In this document: in pieces, positions 23,950-35,588 of the stretch
How positions within the stretch are numbered: the first letter of the stretch is position 1
Layout: each line of letters begins with the position of its first letter
Source of the DNA: Carnegiea gigantea
Taxonomy: Eukaryota > Streptophyta > Magnoliopsida > Caryophyllales > Cactaceae
NCBI GenBank assembly: GCA_029747015.1
Contig: JAKOGI010000368.1
Span: 595,118 to 659,117, forward strand
DNA length: 64,000 nucleotides
Reading direction: 5' to 3'
Notes under the pieces: model-generated
Told to the model about the DNA's origin: nothing
Database searches by the model: none
What the model saw: the letters and a program-made list of their open reading frames with translations, nothing else
Translations under genes and position numbers: made by a program

Positions 23950-25120
23950 GAATGACTGACCTTCAATTTATTAACCCTTGCTGTGCATGTCTTCATACTG
24001 CGGCCTTCTCCACCACATTTACTATGGTGCATTTTCCTTCCCAGTTTAGTGACCCTTCCAACCATCTTCCCTTTGGTATCTTTTTATTCAAGCCTCCTCT
24101 TGAATGCCAGGACACCCTTTTTCTTTGGTGGAAAATAAAGGGCAGTTATTGACTCACAGCAGCTTTAGCCCAGATATCATCCCCATTAACGACCATTAAA
24201 GTGTAGGAGTAAGTGAACCTTAAGTGCTCTATGCTGTAGCAATTGTGAACAAGCTTCAAAGGTTTTAATTTCTTATCCGTTATGACTGCCAGAGTAGGAT
24301 AACAGGGTATCCTGCTTAGCTCATAAGCCTTGTAAGTACATGTTCTCGCACTTAAATCCACAACAAAGGACTCAATTCTATGTGTGACACCATATAAGCC
24401 ATTTGCTGCCCTCATTACCTACCACCACCTTGCGTTAGTATTCCCCTTGTCTATCTTAGAAATGATTATAGGGGGAACAGCTTGCTTTAACCCTGCAACC
24501 TCTTTTACCTCACAAGAACTCTTCCATAATTTGTTATAAATCTCCATTAACATGGACAAAATGGGTTGGAAGCTAGCTTCAATGATTATGCCATTGAATA
24601 TCTCAGGCATGTTATTATCAACGAAGTCACATTTGGCATGTGTGCTGAAATGTAGCCTAGAAAATTCTTTAGATCTTTCTTTTTTAACCAATCCCATGCT
24701 AATGCATCTAAATCCTGTAATTCATTCATGTGCCTTTCAAAATGCACCTCATTATAAGACTTAGCTATCTTCCAAAAAACCTCCCTATATTGCAAAGCCT
24801 TCCATTTGGCCCTTAGGTTAGCATAGGCAAGTCTTGCACATGCTCTATGCTCAGCCTCAAGCCATAAGTTTTTCACACTCTCATCAAGGCCCTGTAACAG
24901 TTAATATCACATAAAAACATAAGATAGTTTGTAAAGAAAACCAAAAAAATAAAAGGGAAAACTGAACTAAATCCAAAAGCTTTAGGTACCTTCTGTTGGT
25001 CTGATATGAAGGTCCATCCGTATCCATTTCCAATGCCCAAGTACTACCCCTATAGATTACAAAACCAAACCCATGTCTCAGTAGTCTCACTTCTAAAAAC
25101 ACCCTATGCTATGGGGTACG
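23950..25120 (-). pseudogene. MULE transposase, C-terminal half
   Basis: Segments in order on the minus strand: a GNGYGWTFISDQQK-like stretch near 25000; an intron with GT/AG ends at 24989-24892 (98 bp); AEHRACARLAYANLRAKW and FWKIAKSYNEVHFERHMNEL (24586-24876); FSTHAKCDFVDNNMPEIFNG (24419-24697); a SWIM-type finger region with VVDLSARTCTYKAYELSRIPC (24146-24415), where the usual C-x-C is C-T-Y; and a final zinc knuckle of K-C-G-G-E-G type near 23980-24060. All are typical of plant MURA proteins. Frames shift and SWIM residues are altered, so it is inactive. Confidence 0.75.
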
Positions 25121-25249
25121 TCTAATTATGGGCGTCTCACAACTAGAACTTGTCCAGGACATGGCCCCTTCAACAAACATGCATATAGAGATATAATCCC
25201 CCTATAGCTATCTAGGAAACCAGTTTTCAAGGCAACCAATGCAAATATA

Positions 25250-25655
25250 TAAGTACTTGAATATGTATTGACCCTTGGAGTTCTTTTCACTCTTGATCTT
25301 GACAGTGCACCCTAGATTTTGCTTATACAACTTATAAGCATAATCTCTAAGTTATCCAAACTATTCCTTATGGTCTCCAATCATTGACCTTAAAGCATGG
25401 CCCTAGCCCTAACCCTAATGCCCATTGGCAAGATGGCATTGTAATTATGTTGCTTCTTCACCATAGTCTTCAAATGTCTAGCCTTCAACATTGGATTGTT
25501 TCTAAAGGCTTCCATGTAGTTCTTAGCCATCGAAGCACTTGTCATATGCCTTTCGCCATTCTCAAAGTTAAAAGGCACACAAGTGTTCTCATAGGACATG
25601 TTCCTTACTTGGAAAGATAACTCCTTCCCCACCTTTGACACTTGAAACCTTCACT
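25250..25655 (-). pseudogene. MULE transposase, MuDR N-terminal block
   Basis: 25390-25641 reads PFNFENGERHMTSASMAKNYMEAFRNNPMLKARHLKTMV on the minus strand in one frame, the arrangement seen between the MuDR DNA-binding domain and the catalytic core. Just downstream is CTVKIKSEKNSKG (about 25290-25330). Only about 200 bp separate this from the GNGYGW block near 25000, far less than the usual DDE core, so the catalytic region has been largely deleted. The solo LTR entered at 25661. Confidence 0.65.
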
Positions 25656-25660
25656 AACAT

Positions 25661-27251
25661 TGTTGAATTCCAAGAGTACACAACCACAAGAGGGGGGTGA
25701 ATTGTGGTGTCTGATTTTCGCATTGTAAATAACAAACACCCTCACAGAGGTTATTCTCAGATGACAAACACCCTAGTGACTTGTTTGCAGGGGGTGTTCT
25801 CAAATATTGCAAATGCGAAAATCACCAAGATAAATGCGGAAAATAAAGCACACACACAATTTTTACGTGGAAAACACCTCTAGCCCAACTGAGGTGTGAA
25901 AAACCACGACCTACCTCATGTAGGATTTAACCACTTTCACTAACGGGCTTCACACGTTACAAATGTAACACACCTTGTTACAACTTGCAACCACGTAACC
26001 TTCTTCTCTAAGAAGGGTTACACCACGTCCAAATCTCACCAGATTGGACACGTCCAAAGTCCACACGACTGAGGACCACTCACTCACTTTTCTGATCCAA
26101 GATCAGGGTTACAAAACACCTTACGGGGGTGCTTCTGATTTAAGCAGATGTAAGGTACAATGAGGTCCTAGTATGCCAATATCTTGAAAGCTCAGTTTAA
26201 ACACAACTTATCTCGGTTTTTCTTTTCTCAAGCGTAACTCGAAAAATTCTTCTCACTAGAAAAACCACTTTTGAAATTTTCCCTTTTTGCGTATGTTGTG
26301 TATGTTTCTCGTCTTTTTTTTCCTCTTTTCAAATGGGAGTGAAATGCTAAGATTTTAAACACAAAATCCAACGGTCAAAAACAAGGAGAGGTGAAAGAAT
26401 CAGCTAAGTATGGAAAACGATTTTCAAGCAAGAAATACTCCCCAATGGCTAGTGATAAATTTTTTCCAAAATATAAGGGATTTGTTATCTTAAGAGATAA
26501 CCCTTATCTTCCCATAGCCGTGAAGAAGATTCAAATGACAACCAGAAATCTTCAGCTTTTGAAATTTTATCATATCCGAAAATATAGGCAAAGGGAATCT
26601 TTTAGTTTTGGCAATTCTCCCAAAACCTATTTTCGCAAATCTCCCATAACATTTTCAAGAAAAATCCTTTCCGGAAAAATAGCAATCTTGGAATTTAAAG
26701 AAAGTATTCTGGAGATCTTGGCCAACCGAAATGAATTTTCAAAGATAACCGGGTATGGCCACTTCAATTCAGAAACACCCTAGGCACCCTGTTTGCAGGG
26801 TTGTTCGCAACTGGTGTTCTGAAGCACTTAGCGCAAATACCGATTCAAGAGGTGTTTAAAATGACGTTTTCAATATTGGCATATTAACAAGAGTCTAAAT
26901 AAATAAAACCTATATACCCAAGACTTCTTGTTTTGAACCAGTCATCTTGTCCAAGATTTGTAGAGCTGCTGTGAACACCAAGGCCACCTTGTTTGCTGGG
27001 GTTGTTCTTTGCATTGCTAGAGTTCAGGAACATGCCTTACAATCAACTGTCGATGTGGTGTTCTTGACTTAATATAGAATCACCAAGTAAAACCTGTTTT
27101 GAAGACTTGTTCTCACATGTAGCAAACCAGTTAATACAATAAAGATCACAAACACTAGTTAGGCCTGTTTGGAGATCGTGTTTGGAGCAACATTACTTGG
27201 ACAAAGTTTTACACTTGGATTTGTTATCATCAAAACTAAATATACTCAACA
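25661..27251 (-). mobile_element. Solo Sirevirus LTR with AACAT target duplication
   Basis: 1591 bp, TGTTGAATT at 25661 to CTCAACA at 27251, flanked by AACAT on both sides (25656-25660 and 27252-27256). It is homologous to the Sirevirus LTRs at 27921 and 37406: shared blocks include GGGGTGAATTGTGGTGTC, TTTTTACGTGGAAAACACCT and TTGGCATATTAACAAGAGTC. It is clearly more diverged than those two are from each other. The internal region was lost, presumably by LTR-LTR recombination. Open frames inside, such as 26391-26783, are not genes. Confidence 0.9.
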
Positions 27252-27539
27252 AACATCCATCTCCCAAGCAATAACACAGTATCCTAGTGGGATCACTCTA
27301 AGTAAACTTCAAATAATATCCTTTCATAATCCTTTAATTGTAAATCGCCTCCTTCCCCTCCATCTTATCCTTAAACAACCAGTTTGGAACCACGTCTACA
27401 TCGCTACTACCTTGGTATCTTAGATATTTAGCTCTTTTTCTGTTTGGTTTAATATTCTTCTCCCCTTCCCTCCATCACCTTCACTTTCAAATTCACTATT
27501 AGGGCTCTCAGCATTGTCAGAATCCTAATAATTTTCTTC

Positions 27540-27920
27540 ACCTACTACCCCTATGGCATTGCTAGTTCCTTAACGTTGCACAACCCCCTCTATCTAAGCA
27601 TTGCCTAGCGGTAGGTTCCTGTTTGGTTCCTCCTTGTTTGACTTCTCTTTTCTGACCGTTTCAACTTAATTCATCATCATCATCCTCACTGCCTAACTCA
27701 TCATTGGATGTGTTTAACTTATCAAATTCATCATCAAGAAAGTAGTCCTCTAAGTCACCCTTGTTTTCACCGTCTTCCACATCATTCCACCCATCATATG
27801 TGTCAGTGTGCTCCACAAAAATATCAATGTGAGGATGTTTGTCATAAAATGCTATCAACTCCCTAATGTTTTCATCATTTCAATTTCAACTAAACTTTCC
27901 TCAAATAGCACATTTGGCCT
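27540..27920 (-). pseudogene. MULE transposase, acidic linker
   Basis: The minus strand encodes a strongly acidic stretch (DDEFDKLNTSNDELGSEDDD region, 27661-27858), usual between the PB1-like and MuDR domains of plant MULE proteins. At the right edge the frame runs up to the Sirevirus target duplication (GGCCT, 27916-27920) and resumes in phase at 38855, so the Sirevirus landed in coding sequence. Confidence 0.6.
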
Positions 27921-29403
27921 TGTTGAATTAGAGAGTACACAACCACAAAAGGGGGGGTGAATTGTGGTGTCCGATTTTCGCAAGTTGCTGACAAACAGTC
28001 TTAGACCCTGTTCGCACAGGTTGTTTCTGAGATAAGCAGAAGCGAAAATCCAACAAAATTGAATGCGGAAATAATGGACACAGGATTTTTACGTGGAAAA
28101 CACCTCTAGCCCAACTGAGGTTAAAAACCACGACCTACCTCGTGTAAGATTTAAACACTTCACTAAACGGGCTAATCACGTTACAATAGTAACACACCTT
28201 GTTACAACTTGTAACACACGTAACCTGTCTTCCCTAAGACAAGTTACCCCACGTCCAAAATCCCCTTGATTTGGACACACACTCTACTCACTCTTGTGAA
28301 AGAAGAATGTAAAGAAAAAACACCCTATTACAATGCTTCTCAACTAAGCTAATATAGGGTACAATGAAGTCCTAGTATGCCAACTTTGAAAGCTCAATTA
28401 ATTCACTCACAAGGCTCGGTTTTCTTTTCAAACGTTTTAGCTCATGAACTCAGATTTTTTCTCTCTGAAAACCGATGTGTCCAAGATTGTAAGAAGCCGC
28501 CTTTTATAGTGCTTGGAACACAATTCATCAAATTTTTGGAAACTAAAAAATCTGAAGAATATAGAATCCTTTACCCACAAGGGATGGAAAAACTATTTCT
28601 GAAATTTTTAGAAACTAAAATCCTAGAGAAAATAGAATCCTTTAGCTACAAGGGGTAAGGTGACATGAGCTGAAAACACTTCCTGAACCGCGTGCATAAG
28701 GCGGTGTTCTTCAGCAGCTAGCCCATGTTTTTCTCAACTACCTTATCCACTTGCCAAAAATTGGATATTCTTTTTATTCAAAAAGATTTTGCAAATCCCT
28801 TAAGATTTTTGATAACCGTTTTTTAGGGTAAAGAATAAGATACTCCATAGAAAAATCTTTCTTGCAAATCTTTGAAGAAGCTGCTCAAAATCCAAAAGAT
28901 AAAAATCGTGCAAAGCAGTTTTTCGCAGCTTATTCTGGAAACACCCTGATCGCCCTGTTTCCAGGGTTGTTCTGAAGGGTGATCCGAAATATTTTCCGAA
29001 AAGCAAAACCGTTTCCAGTGAGTGGTAAATTAAAACTTTCTAATTGGCATATTAACAAGAGTCTAAAAATATAAAACCAAATCAAATCAAGACATCTTGT
29101 TGTAACCACTAGTCATCTTGTAGAACGACTTTGCTGCAAACACTTCACAGAACCTGTTTGTCACAGCTGCACTTATATCTTATGTTTCAAACACTTCACA
29201 GGATATGCTTCAAAACACCTCACAGAACCTGTTTCTCACAGGTGTTCTTACATTACTGACTTGAGTACCTGTTCTTGATAAACCATTAGTCAAGCAGTTT
29301 TAATATATTGAGAACAGCAGTAAGGTCCTGTTTGGAAAGCCTGTTTGGAGCAACAACAACAATACTTGGATTTGTTATCATCAAAACTTTATACATTCTA
29401 ACA
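27921..29403 (-). repeat. Sirevirus 3' LTR
   Basis: 1483 bp, TGTTGAATT to TTCTAACA. It keeps the ~35-bp segment TCTAGCCCAACTGAGG... that is missing from the 5' LTR. It contains repeated AACACTTCACAGA / CCTGTTT elements (29126-29250) and a CCCTGTTTCCAGGG palindrome-like block near 28954. A minus-strand TATAAAAG box lies at 28500-28507. Confidence 0.95.
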
Positions 29404-29416
29404 AATTCCCCCTTTT
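29404..29416 (-). promoter_or_regulatory. Polypurine tract
   Basis: The minus strand reads AAAAGGGGGAATT immediately before the 3' LTR start (29403). It is the primer site for plus-strand DNA synthesis. Confidence 0.9.
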
Positions 29417-29579
29417 GATGATGACAAACCAAGTGACCATATTGACTTTCAAGGACAATTGAAGTGATTAGTGCCAATTATTTATAGGACCGACAATTCA
29501 CATGAAGCAGTCAGTATCGAAAGAGTGTAAGAAATTTAACTCGTCCATGGCAAAACTAAAACAATATTGGTCATCCTAT

Positions 29580-29592
29580 CTTCCCCCTTTTG
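29580..29592 (-). promoter_or_regulatory. Second polypurine tract copy
   Basis: A near copy of the first, CAAAAGGGGGAAG on the minus strand about 175 bp upstream, preceded by a similar ATGATG context. Multiple polypurine tracts before the 3' LTR are a described trait of Sireviruses. Confidence 0.7.
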
Positions 29593-29888
29593 GCATCATT
29601 AAAAAGTAGGGGCGAACAGTCAAACAGAGGGTGTTTGCTATCACCACCACTTGGGTAATGGAGGAAACTCAACAGGCGATACACTCAAGTGTTTTGGTAC
29701 GGTAATGAGATTGGCCATCCTAGTCACACACAAGCAATTCACAACAAAAAGCAAGCAAGGCAAAGCCAATCAAAAAATAAGATATCCTGTCATTCATCAA
29801 AAGAGTGCAACAGAGTACAAACTGATTCACCAAGATAAGTGAGAACAGGCTATGAGAACAACAGATGGGAACAGCTCATGAGGGGTGT

Positions 29889-31845
29889 TTAAGGAGCATA
29901 AGGAGGAAATTTTGCTGAAATTGAAGAGAGAAGGGCGAGGAGATCTGCCTGGCGTTTTGCATTTAGAGCTTTTTCCTCGTCCAGGGCAGCCTTTACAGCG
30001 TTAAGCTCAGTACTGAGGCGAGAGTTTTCTTCCAAAGTAGCCTCAAGCTTGGTTGAGGAACTGCCAGGAACAGGAGGACGGGGTGTTCTGGTCCCCTGTT
30101 CTGAGGCAGACCCTTCAATCAAAGCATACCCACACCCCCATAAGGGTGTTACTCCCGATCTCATCAATGAACTGAGCGCCCACCTTCTTCTGCAGTGTCT
30201 CCCCAAAGTGCTCAAACACACTAGTCAGAAAGAAGCCGTATCCCAGATCATGTTCCCTAGAGGTGTTTGCAATTCTTACAATATGTCGAATCATCATGGC
30301 AGGAAGGTTTATTTGCACTTCCGTGTCCATCAGATCCAGCAAACACTAATCCATGGCATCAGCAAGATTGCGACCCTGGCCTCTGGGGATGACATTCTTG
30401 ATGATAAACCAAAATAGCAATTGATGGAGCGATGTCATGTCTCCTTTCTTCATAGACTTGGGTGTTTGCAGGCTTGGTTGCTGGCTAAATTTCTGGGCGA
30501 GTTCCAGCAGCCTGGCTGTCCCTAGAATAGTCTTGTCTTCCCTCACATATATATCAAAGCCTGTGGAGGGAATCCCCAGAATGTCCCCTAATATCTTCGC
30601 ATCAAAGCGAAGCTGCTTCCCATTAACAATACTTATCACCACTCCTTCGGTGACAGTGCAGTTGGCATAGAACTCTGCCAACTCATGTACAGAACACCCC
30701 AGCTGGGTGTTTGTAAACAACTCATACCACCCCTGTGCATGCAGCTTGTGCAGAAACACCCCCAGTCCCTGTTCCTCAAAATATTTGACCTTTATAATTT
30801 TGCCCCTGACAACCCGTCTCTGAAGCAATTGGGTCAGTTTGGCTGAGATTGCAGACGGGTTAGATTTCTTGGCTCGTTTAGGTTGGGGCTTAGTAGGAGG
30901 GTCTTGGGTGGAGGCGTGTTTGAGGGAGGCTTTTCTCTTGGGAGTTTTGAGGGGTGATGGTTTTTGGTATAGGAAGAGGCTTATCCTTTGAGGACTCTGA
31001 GAACACGGGCGTGCCGTGTTTGAAGGCAGTGTTCTCAGTGTCGCTATCTGATGAAGGCTCAGAGGAGGAATCAATCTCCTCAACAACAGGGGCTGACTGT
31101 TTGGCAGGACGAGGAGTGGAGTGAAAAGCTATTCGGGCTGATTTTCTTGTGGGTCTGTTTGTGGGTTTGGCCGAAGAGGGGATTTGTGGTTTTGGTTTGA
31201 CAGGAGGTTCACTTTTTGAGGGCGCTTCAGTCTGGCCGCTTTTAGGCCTTGATGGTGGTCGTGTTCTTAGTACTCTAGCACGCCTAGCCACAATTTTGTA
31301 CCTTTTGCATTTCTCACCGGTTTGTGTTACTGGTGTGGCTTGTGCAGGCTTAACAGGAGACTCCTCCATTTGACCACTACTTCCTCCTTCTTCTTTTGAC
31401 AAATCCTCCCCTAAGTCATCCCTAAAAACTTCAGGCCCTGTTTTGACCCTGTTTCCTGCTCAGGAAACAGCCCAAATGAATTGATGTCATCTAACTCATG
31501 GTCCAACAAAAAGAGTTCATCTAAAGCCCCAATTTCTCTTTCAGATGCCCCAACAAGTTCTTAGGGTTGACATGCGCCCGTTTCACCAAACAAAATCAAT
31601 TCCCACCCAAATTTGTACGGGATGTCTTCCAATTTCAAATTCACTGTTCTAAGGTCGATACTTTTCAAAAACCCAAAAGGTTTATAGGCAATGGGTCGAG
31701 GAGGTTCAGTATTTTTACCTTCCATGAGGGCCATCAGAAATTGTGTAGGTGCAAACAGGGCTGTGGCTGTTTGCAAGGCTGTGCCCTGTGTCTGGTTGCC
31801 CTGGGTCAAGGTCGAGGAGCTCGCGAAGCTAATGGGGAACGCCAT
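29889..31845 (-). pseudogene. Sirevirus post-pol ORF (envelope-like / plant transposon protein domain)
   Basis: Reading frame downstream of pol, likely start at 31845 (MAFPISFASSS). Parts in order: N-terminal segment (31561-31845); Pro/Lys/Ser-rich linker (30890-31402); a conserved domain (30346-31086) with VKYFEEQGLGVFLHKL, GWYELF and LAEFYANCTVTEGVV, the pattern of the putative plant transposon protein domain that Athila elements also carry after pol; and a heptad-rich C-terminus (29889-30221, LEENSRLSTELNAVKAALDEEK), a probable coiled coil. Frames change near 31500, 31000 and 30200, and a TAG lies at ~30346. I see no clear signal peptide or transmembrane span, so a true envelope role is doubtful. 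Confidence 0.7.
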
Positions 31846-32276
31846 TTTTCAGAGGAAGGAGAGAGATTAGGGTTTCTTGAACAGAGTTTCAAAGCAAGAG
31901 TATTTCGGTGGAGGTGAGAGATTGAGCAAGGGCTTTAAAGGGAGAGAGAGACGTGCAAAATCTTTAAAAGATTTTGCCCGTTTTTACAACGGACTTTAGC
32001 ATTTATTGCGTACGCCTCGGGAAGAGATTAGCAGTTTTCAATTTGTTGCACACATTTGACAAACAAGAGGCGTAACTGTTTCTGATGCTTGTTCTTGAGG
32101 TTACTTGCTCGGTAACATTAGACAATAAGGGCAATCTCATTAGACCTCAACGAGTGTCAGCAAGTTGCAAACCTCACATATGCTAAACATAGCACACAAG
32201 TTGATTGCAAACAAAAATTTAACATGTTGTACCCGTCACTTTTAAATTTTGCAAACAGGGAGAGAGAACAGGTTCG
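31846..32276 (-). other. Spacer between Sirevirus pol and the extra ORF
   Basis: About 430 bp with no open frame. It contains CAAACAGGG/GAACAGG-type repeats (32250-32275 on the plus strand). The separation means stop-codon readthrough from pol into the extra ORF is not possible here; a spliced or separate transcript would be needed. Confidence 0.5.
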
Positions 32277-34049
32277 TCAGGTTGTTCTAATTAAGCCTAG
32301 TTCGAGTCTATTCCTTTCAAATTGTTCTCTACTCAATGCATTTGTGAATATATCAGCGATTTGATTTTCAGTGGCACAAAAATTCATTGAGATTACTCCT
32401 TTTTCAACATTGTCCCTTAGAAAATGATGACGAATGTCAATATGTTTTGTTCTTTTGTGTTGACATGGATTTTTGGCAATGTTAATTGCACTTGTATTGT
32501 CACAATAAATAGGAATGCATCCTATGTCAACACAAAAGTCCTTGAGTTGTTGTCTTATCCATAGTAACTGAGCACAACAAGATGCAGCTGCTACATACTC
32601 AGCTTCTGCTGTGGACAAGGCAACAGAGAGTTGTTTCTTGGTTGCCCAAGATACCAAACAAGGTCCAAGAAAGTGAGCCATACCTGAGGTGCTTTTTCTA
32701 TCAACCAAGAAACCTGCATAATCAGCATCAGCATACCCAACAAGATCGAAGTTACACCCTCTAGGATACCATAAGGCTAGATCAGGTGTATGTCTTAAGT
32801 ACCTAAAAATCCTTTTAACAGCCTTTAGATGAGTTTCTTTATGGTTAGACTGAAAACGTGCACATAGACCAACACTAAAAACAATGTCAGGTCTACTAGC
32901 AGTTAGATGTAAGAGTGACTCTATCATGCCCCTATAGGATTTCTCCTCAACTGAGGGACTACCATCATCCATTACCAACCTAGTTGAAGGAGAGATAGGA
33001 GTATCAATGGGCTTGGCTGACTCTATCCCAAAACGCTTAAGTAATTCCTTAATATACTTTTGTTGATGGATCATGGTGCCGTTTGAAGTTTGCTTGATTT
33101 GCAAGCCTAAAAAGAAATTAAGCTCACCCATCATGCTCATTTCAAACTCACTCCTCATCATTTTTGAAAATTCATTGCACAATTCATGATGAGTTGCACC
33201 AAATATGATGTCATCGACATATACTTGGACAATCAACAAATGTTCCCCCTTAGATTTTAGAAACAAGGTATTGTCTACCTTGCCTCTTGCAAAATTATTT
33301 TCCAATAAAAAGCTTGACAACCGCTCATACCAAGCTCTAGGAGCTTGTTTTAAACCATAAAGTGCCTTGTCAAGTTTGAAAACATGGTTAGGAAATTCAT
33401 CACTTTCAAAACCGGGGGGTTGTTTGACATACACTTCCTCTTTAAGGTACCCATTTAGAAACGCACTTTTAACATCCATTTGATATAACTTGATCTCCAC
33501 GTGGGCTGCAAAAGCTATCAAGATTCGAATGGCTTCCATCCTTGTAACAGGTGCAAAAGTTTCTTCATAATCAATTCCCTCTTCTTGGTTGTAGCCTTGA
33601 ACCACCAGCCGGGCCTTGTTCCTAGTGACTGTTCCGCACTCATCTAGCTTGTTACGGAACACCCACTTGGTTCCAATGATTGTTCTATCCTCTGGCCGTG
33701 GCACAAGGTGCCATACCTTGTTTCTTTCGAACTGATGGAGTTCTTCTTGCATGGCTGTGACCCAATCTGAATCTGCAAGAGCTTCATTAATATTCTTAGG
33801 CTCAATTTTTGAGAGAAAAGCATAGAAAGCACAGAAATTTTTAAGCCTAGATCTAGTTTGAACTCCTGCATTAATATCAGACAAAATTTGATCAAGAGGA
33901 TGTGAACTTCGGTATTTCCATGATCGTGGGGAAAGTGGGTTCACAGATATGCTCTCCATCCTATCTGGAATACTTGGCGAAACAAGTTCAGGTCCTGTTC
34001 CCAAGCCTGTTTGGGAGCCTGTTCCTGAAATTATCTCAGAAGGGTTCGG
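32277..34049 (-). CDS. pol: Sirevirus reverse transcriptase-RNase H
   Basis: Open to its natural stop at 32277. It follows integrase in frame after one TAG at 34050-34052. RT motifs: [54 protein letters not shown] and the catalytic VYVDDIIFG. RNase [48 protein letters not shown] and KHIDIRHHF, with the acidic residues in place. It would copy element RNA into DNA inside the particle. This part is free of internal stops, the best-kept coding block in the window. Confidence 0.92.
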   Translation of the reverse strand, partial: PNPSEIISGTGSQTGLGTGPELVSPSIPDRMESISVNPLSPRSWKYRSSHPLDQILSDINAGVQTRSRLKNFCAFYAFLSKIEPKNINEALADSDWVTAMQEELHQFERNKVWHLVPRPEDRTIIGTKWVFRNKLDECGTVTRNKARLVVQGYNQEEGIDYEETFAPVTRMEAIRILIAFAAHVEIKLYQMDVKSAFLNGYLKEEVYVKQPPGFESDEFPNHVFKLDKALYGLKQAPRAWYERLSSFLLENNFARGKVDNTLFLKSKGEHLLIVQVYVDDIIFGATHHELCNEFSKMMRSEFEMSMMGELNFFLGLQIKQTSNGTMIHQQKYIKELLKRFGIESAKPIDTPISPSTRLVMDDGSPSVEEKSYRGMIESLLHLTASRPDIVFSVGLCARFQSNHKETHLKAVKRIFRYLRHTPDLALWYPRGCNFDLVGYADADYAGFLVDRKSTSGMAHFLGPCLVSWATKKQLSVALSTAEAEYVAAASCCAQLLWIRQQLKDFCVDIGCIPIYCDNTSAINIAKNPCQHKRTKHIDIRHHFLRDNVEKGVISMNFCATENQIADIFTNALSREQFERNRLELGLIRTT

Positions 34050-35588
34050 CTAATGTTGTCCCGAACAGGGTTCCACCCTGTTTCCCCCTGTTTGGTTCAC
34101 ACCCTGCCTACCTTCCTGAAGAACAGCTTCAGGCCTTGATCTCTCAGGTTGATCCTTACCTGGTTTATCTTGAAGCAGCATGTCTTTTTTAACAAGACCT
34201 AGTTCGAGGTCTTCCTCCTGTGCATCATTCTCACTTAGAGAGTTAGTTTCATCAAAAAGCACATGCACACTTTCTTCAACACACAAGGTTCTCTTATTAA
34301 ACACTTTGTATGCCTTACTATGTGAGGAGTAACCGAGGAATATTGCCTCGTCACTCCTTGGATCAAATTTCCCTAAGGCATCCTTTCCATTATTATGCAC
34401 AAAACATTTACACCCAAAAACTCTCAAATGCAAAATATTTGGTTTTCTTCCTTTGAGGATCTCATAAGGAGTTTTGTTAAGAACAGGTCTAATCATGCAT
34501 CTATTTATAATGTAACATGATGTGTTTAAAGCTTCAGCCCAAAAATTTCTAGGAAGACCACTAGCAACAAGCATTGTTCTAGTCATGTCCTCTAGAGTAC
34601 GATTTTTGCGCTCTACCACCCCGTTCTGTTGGGGTGTTCTTGGAGCTGAAAAATTGTGATCAACACCATGCTCATTACAATAGTCAATAAAGCTCGAATT
34701 TTCAAATTCTGTACCATGGTCAGACCTTATGCATACCAAAGAGTGTCCTACCCTCTTTTCAGTCTTTTTAATGAAAGCAAGAAATTTTTCAAAAGTTTCA
34801 TCTTTAGAAGCCAAAAACAAAGTCCAAGTGAAATGAGAGTAGTCATCCACTATCACAAGCACATACCTCTTGCCACCTCGGCTCATGATCCTCATTGGAC
34901 CACATAGATCCATATGTATTAATTCAAGGGGTCAAGTAGTGCTTATATACTTTTTAGACTTAAATGAATTTTTGACTTGTTTGCCTTTGGCACATGCATC
35001 ACATACCTTGTCATCATTAAATTTGATGGAAGGTAAGCCAACTACTAAATCTTTGGTTACAAGTTTGTTCAAAAGAGAGTGGCTTGCATGACCTAGTCTT
35101 TTGTGCCAAAGCATAACATCATCTTTTAAGGCACTCAAACAAGTCAAATTATTTTGGGGAAGAGTAGAAATACACACTTTATAAACATTTTTATGTCGCT
35201 TCCCCCTCAACACAACATCTCCTGTGTTCATGTTTACAACCAAGCAACGTGTTGGAGAGAACACTACTAGGTTGTCTTTGTCACACAGTTGGGACACACT
35301 TAGCAAGTTGTGTTTTAAACCATCCACAAAATAAACATTGTCAATTGAATGGGAGAGTGACTCACCTATCTTACCTATACCGACAATTGTCCCAGATTTG
35401 CCGTTTCCAAATGCTACACTCCCTCCTTCTGATGCTGTAAGTGAGAGAAAATTGGATTTTTCACCAGTCATATGCCTCGAACACCCACTGTCAACATACC
35501 ACAGCTGCCTGTTCCCTAGACTGTTTCCTGCACTGTTTGCTGGGTTGTTTGCTGGGTTGTTCTCTCTCACTTCAGCCTGCAAAACAAA
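34050..35588 (-). pseudogene. pol: Sirevirus protease and integrase, two stops
   Basis: In frame with gag after a TGA at 35589-35591. Protease: WYVDSGCSRHMTG (about 35480-35510), D-S-G active site. The integrase zinc module follows (LWHKRLGHASH ... CDACAKGK, 34990-35130). A TGA at 34932-34934 interrupts before HMDLCGP; the family normally has Arg there, so CGA to TGA deamination is likely. The integrase core has the acidic residues in MDLCGP, RSDHGTEF and PQQNGVVERKN. A charged linker (GRQGVNQTGGNR) leads to a TAG at 34050. All parts stay in one frame. Confidence 0.88.

Noticed and set aside
26391..26783. 130-codon plus-strand open frame
   Set aside because: It is inside the solo Sirevirus LTR, with no family features.
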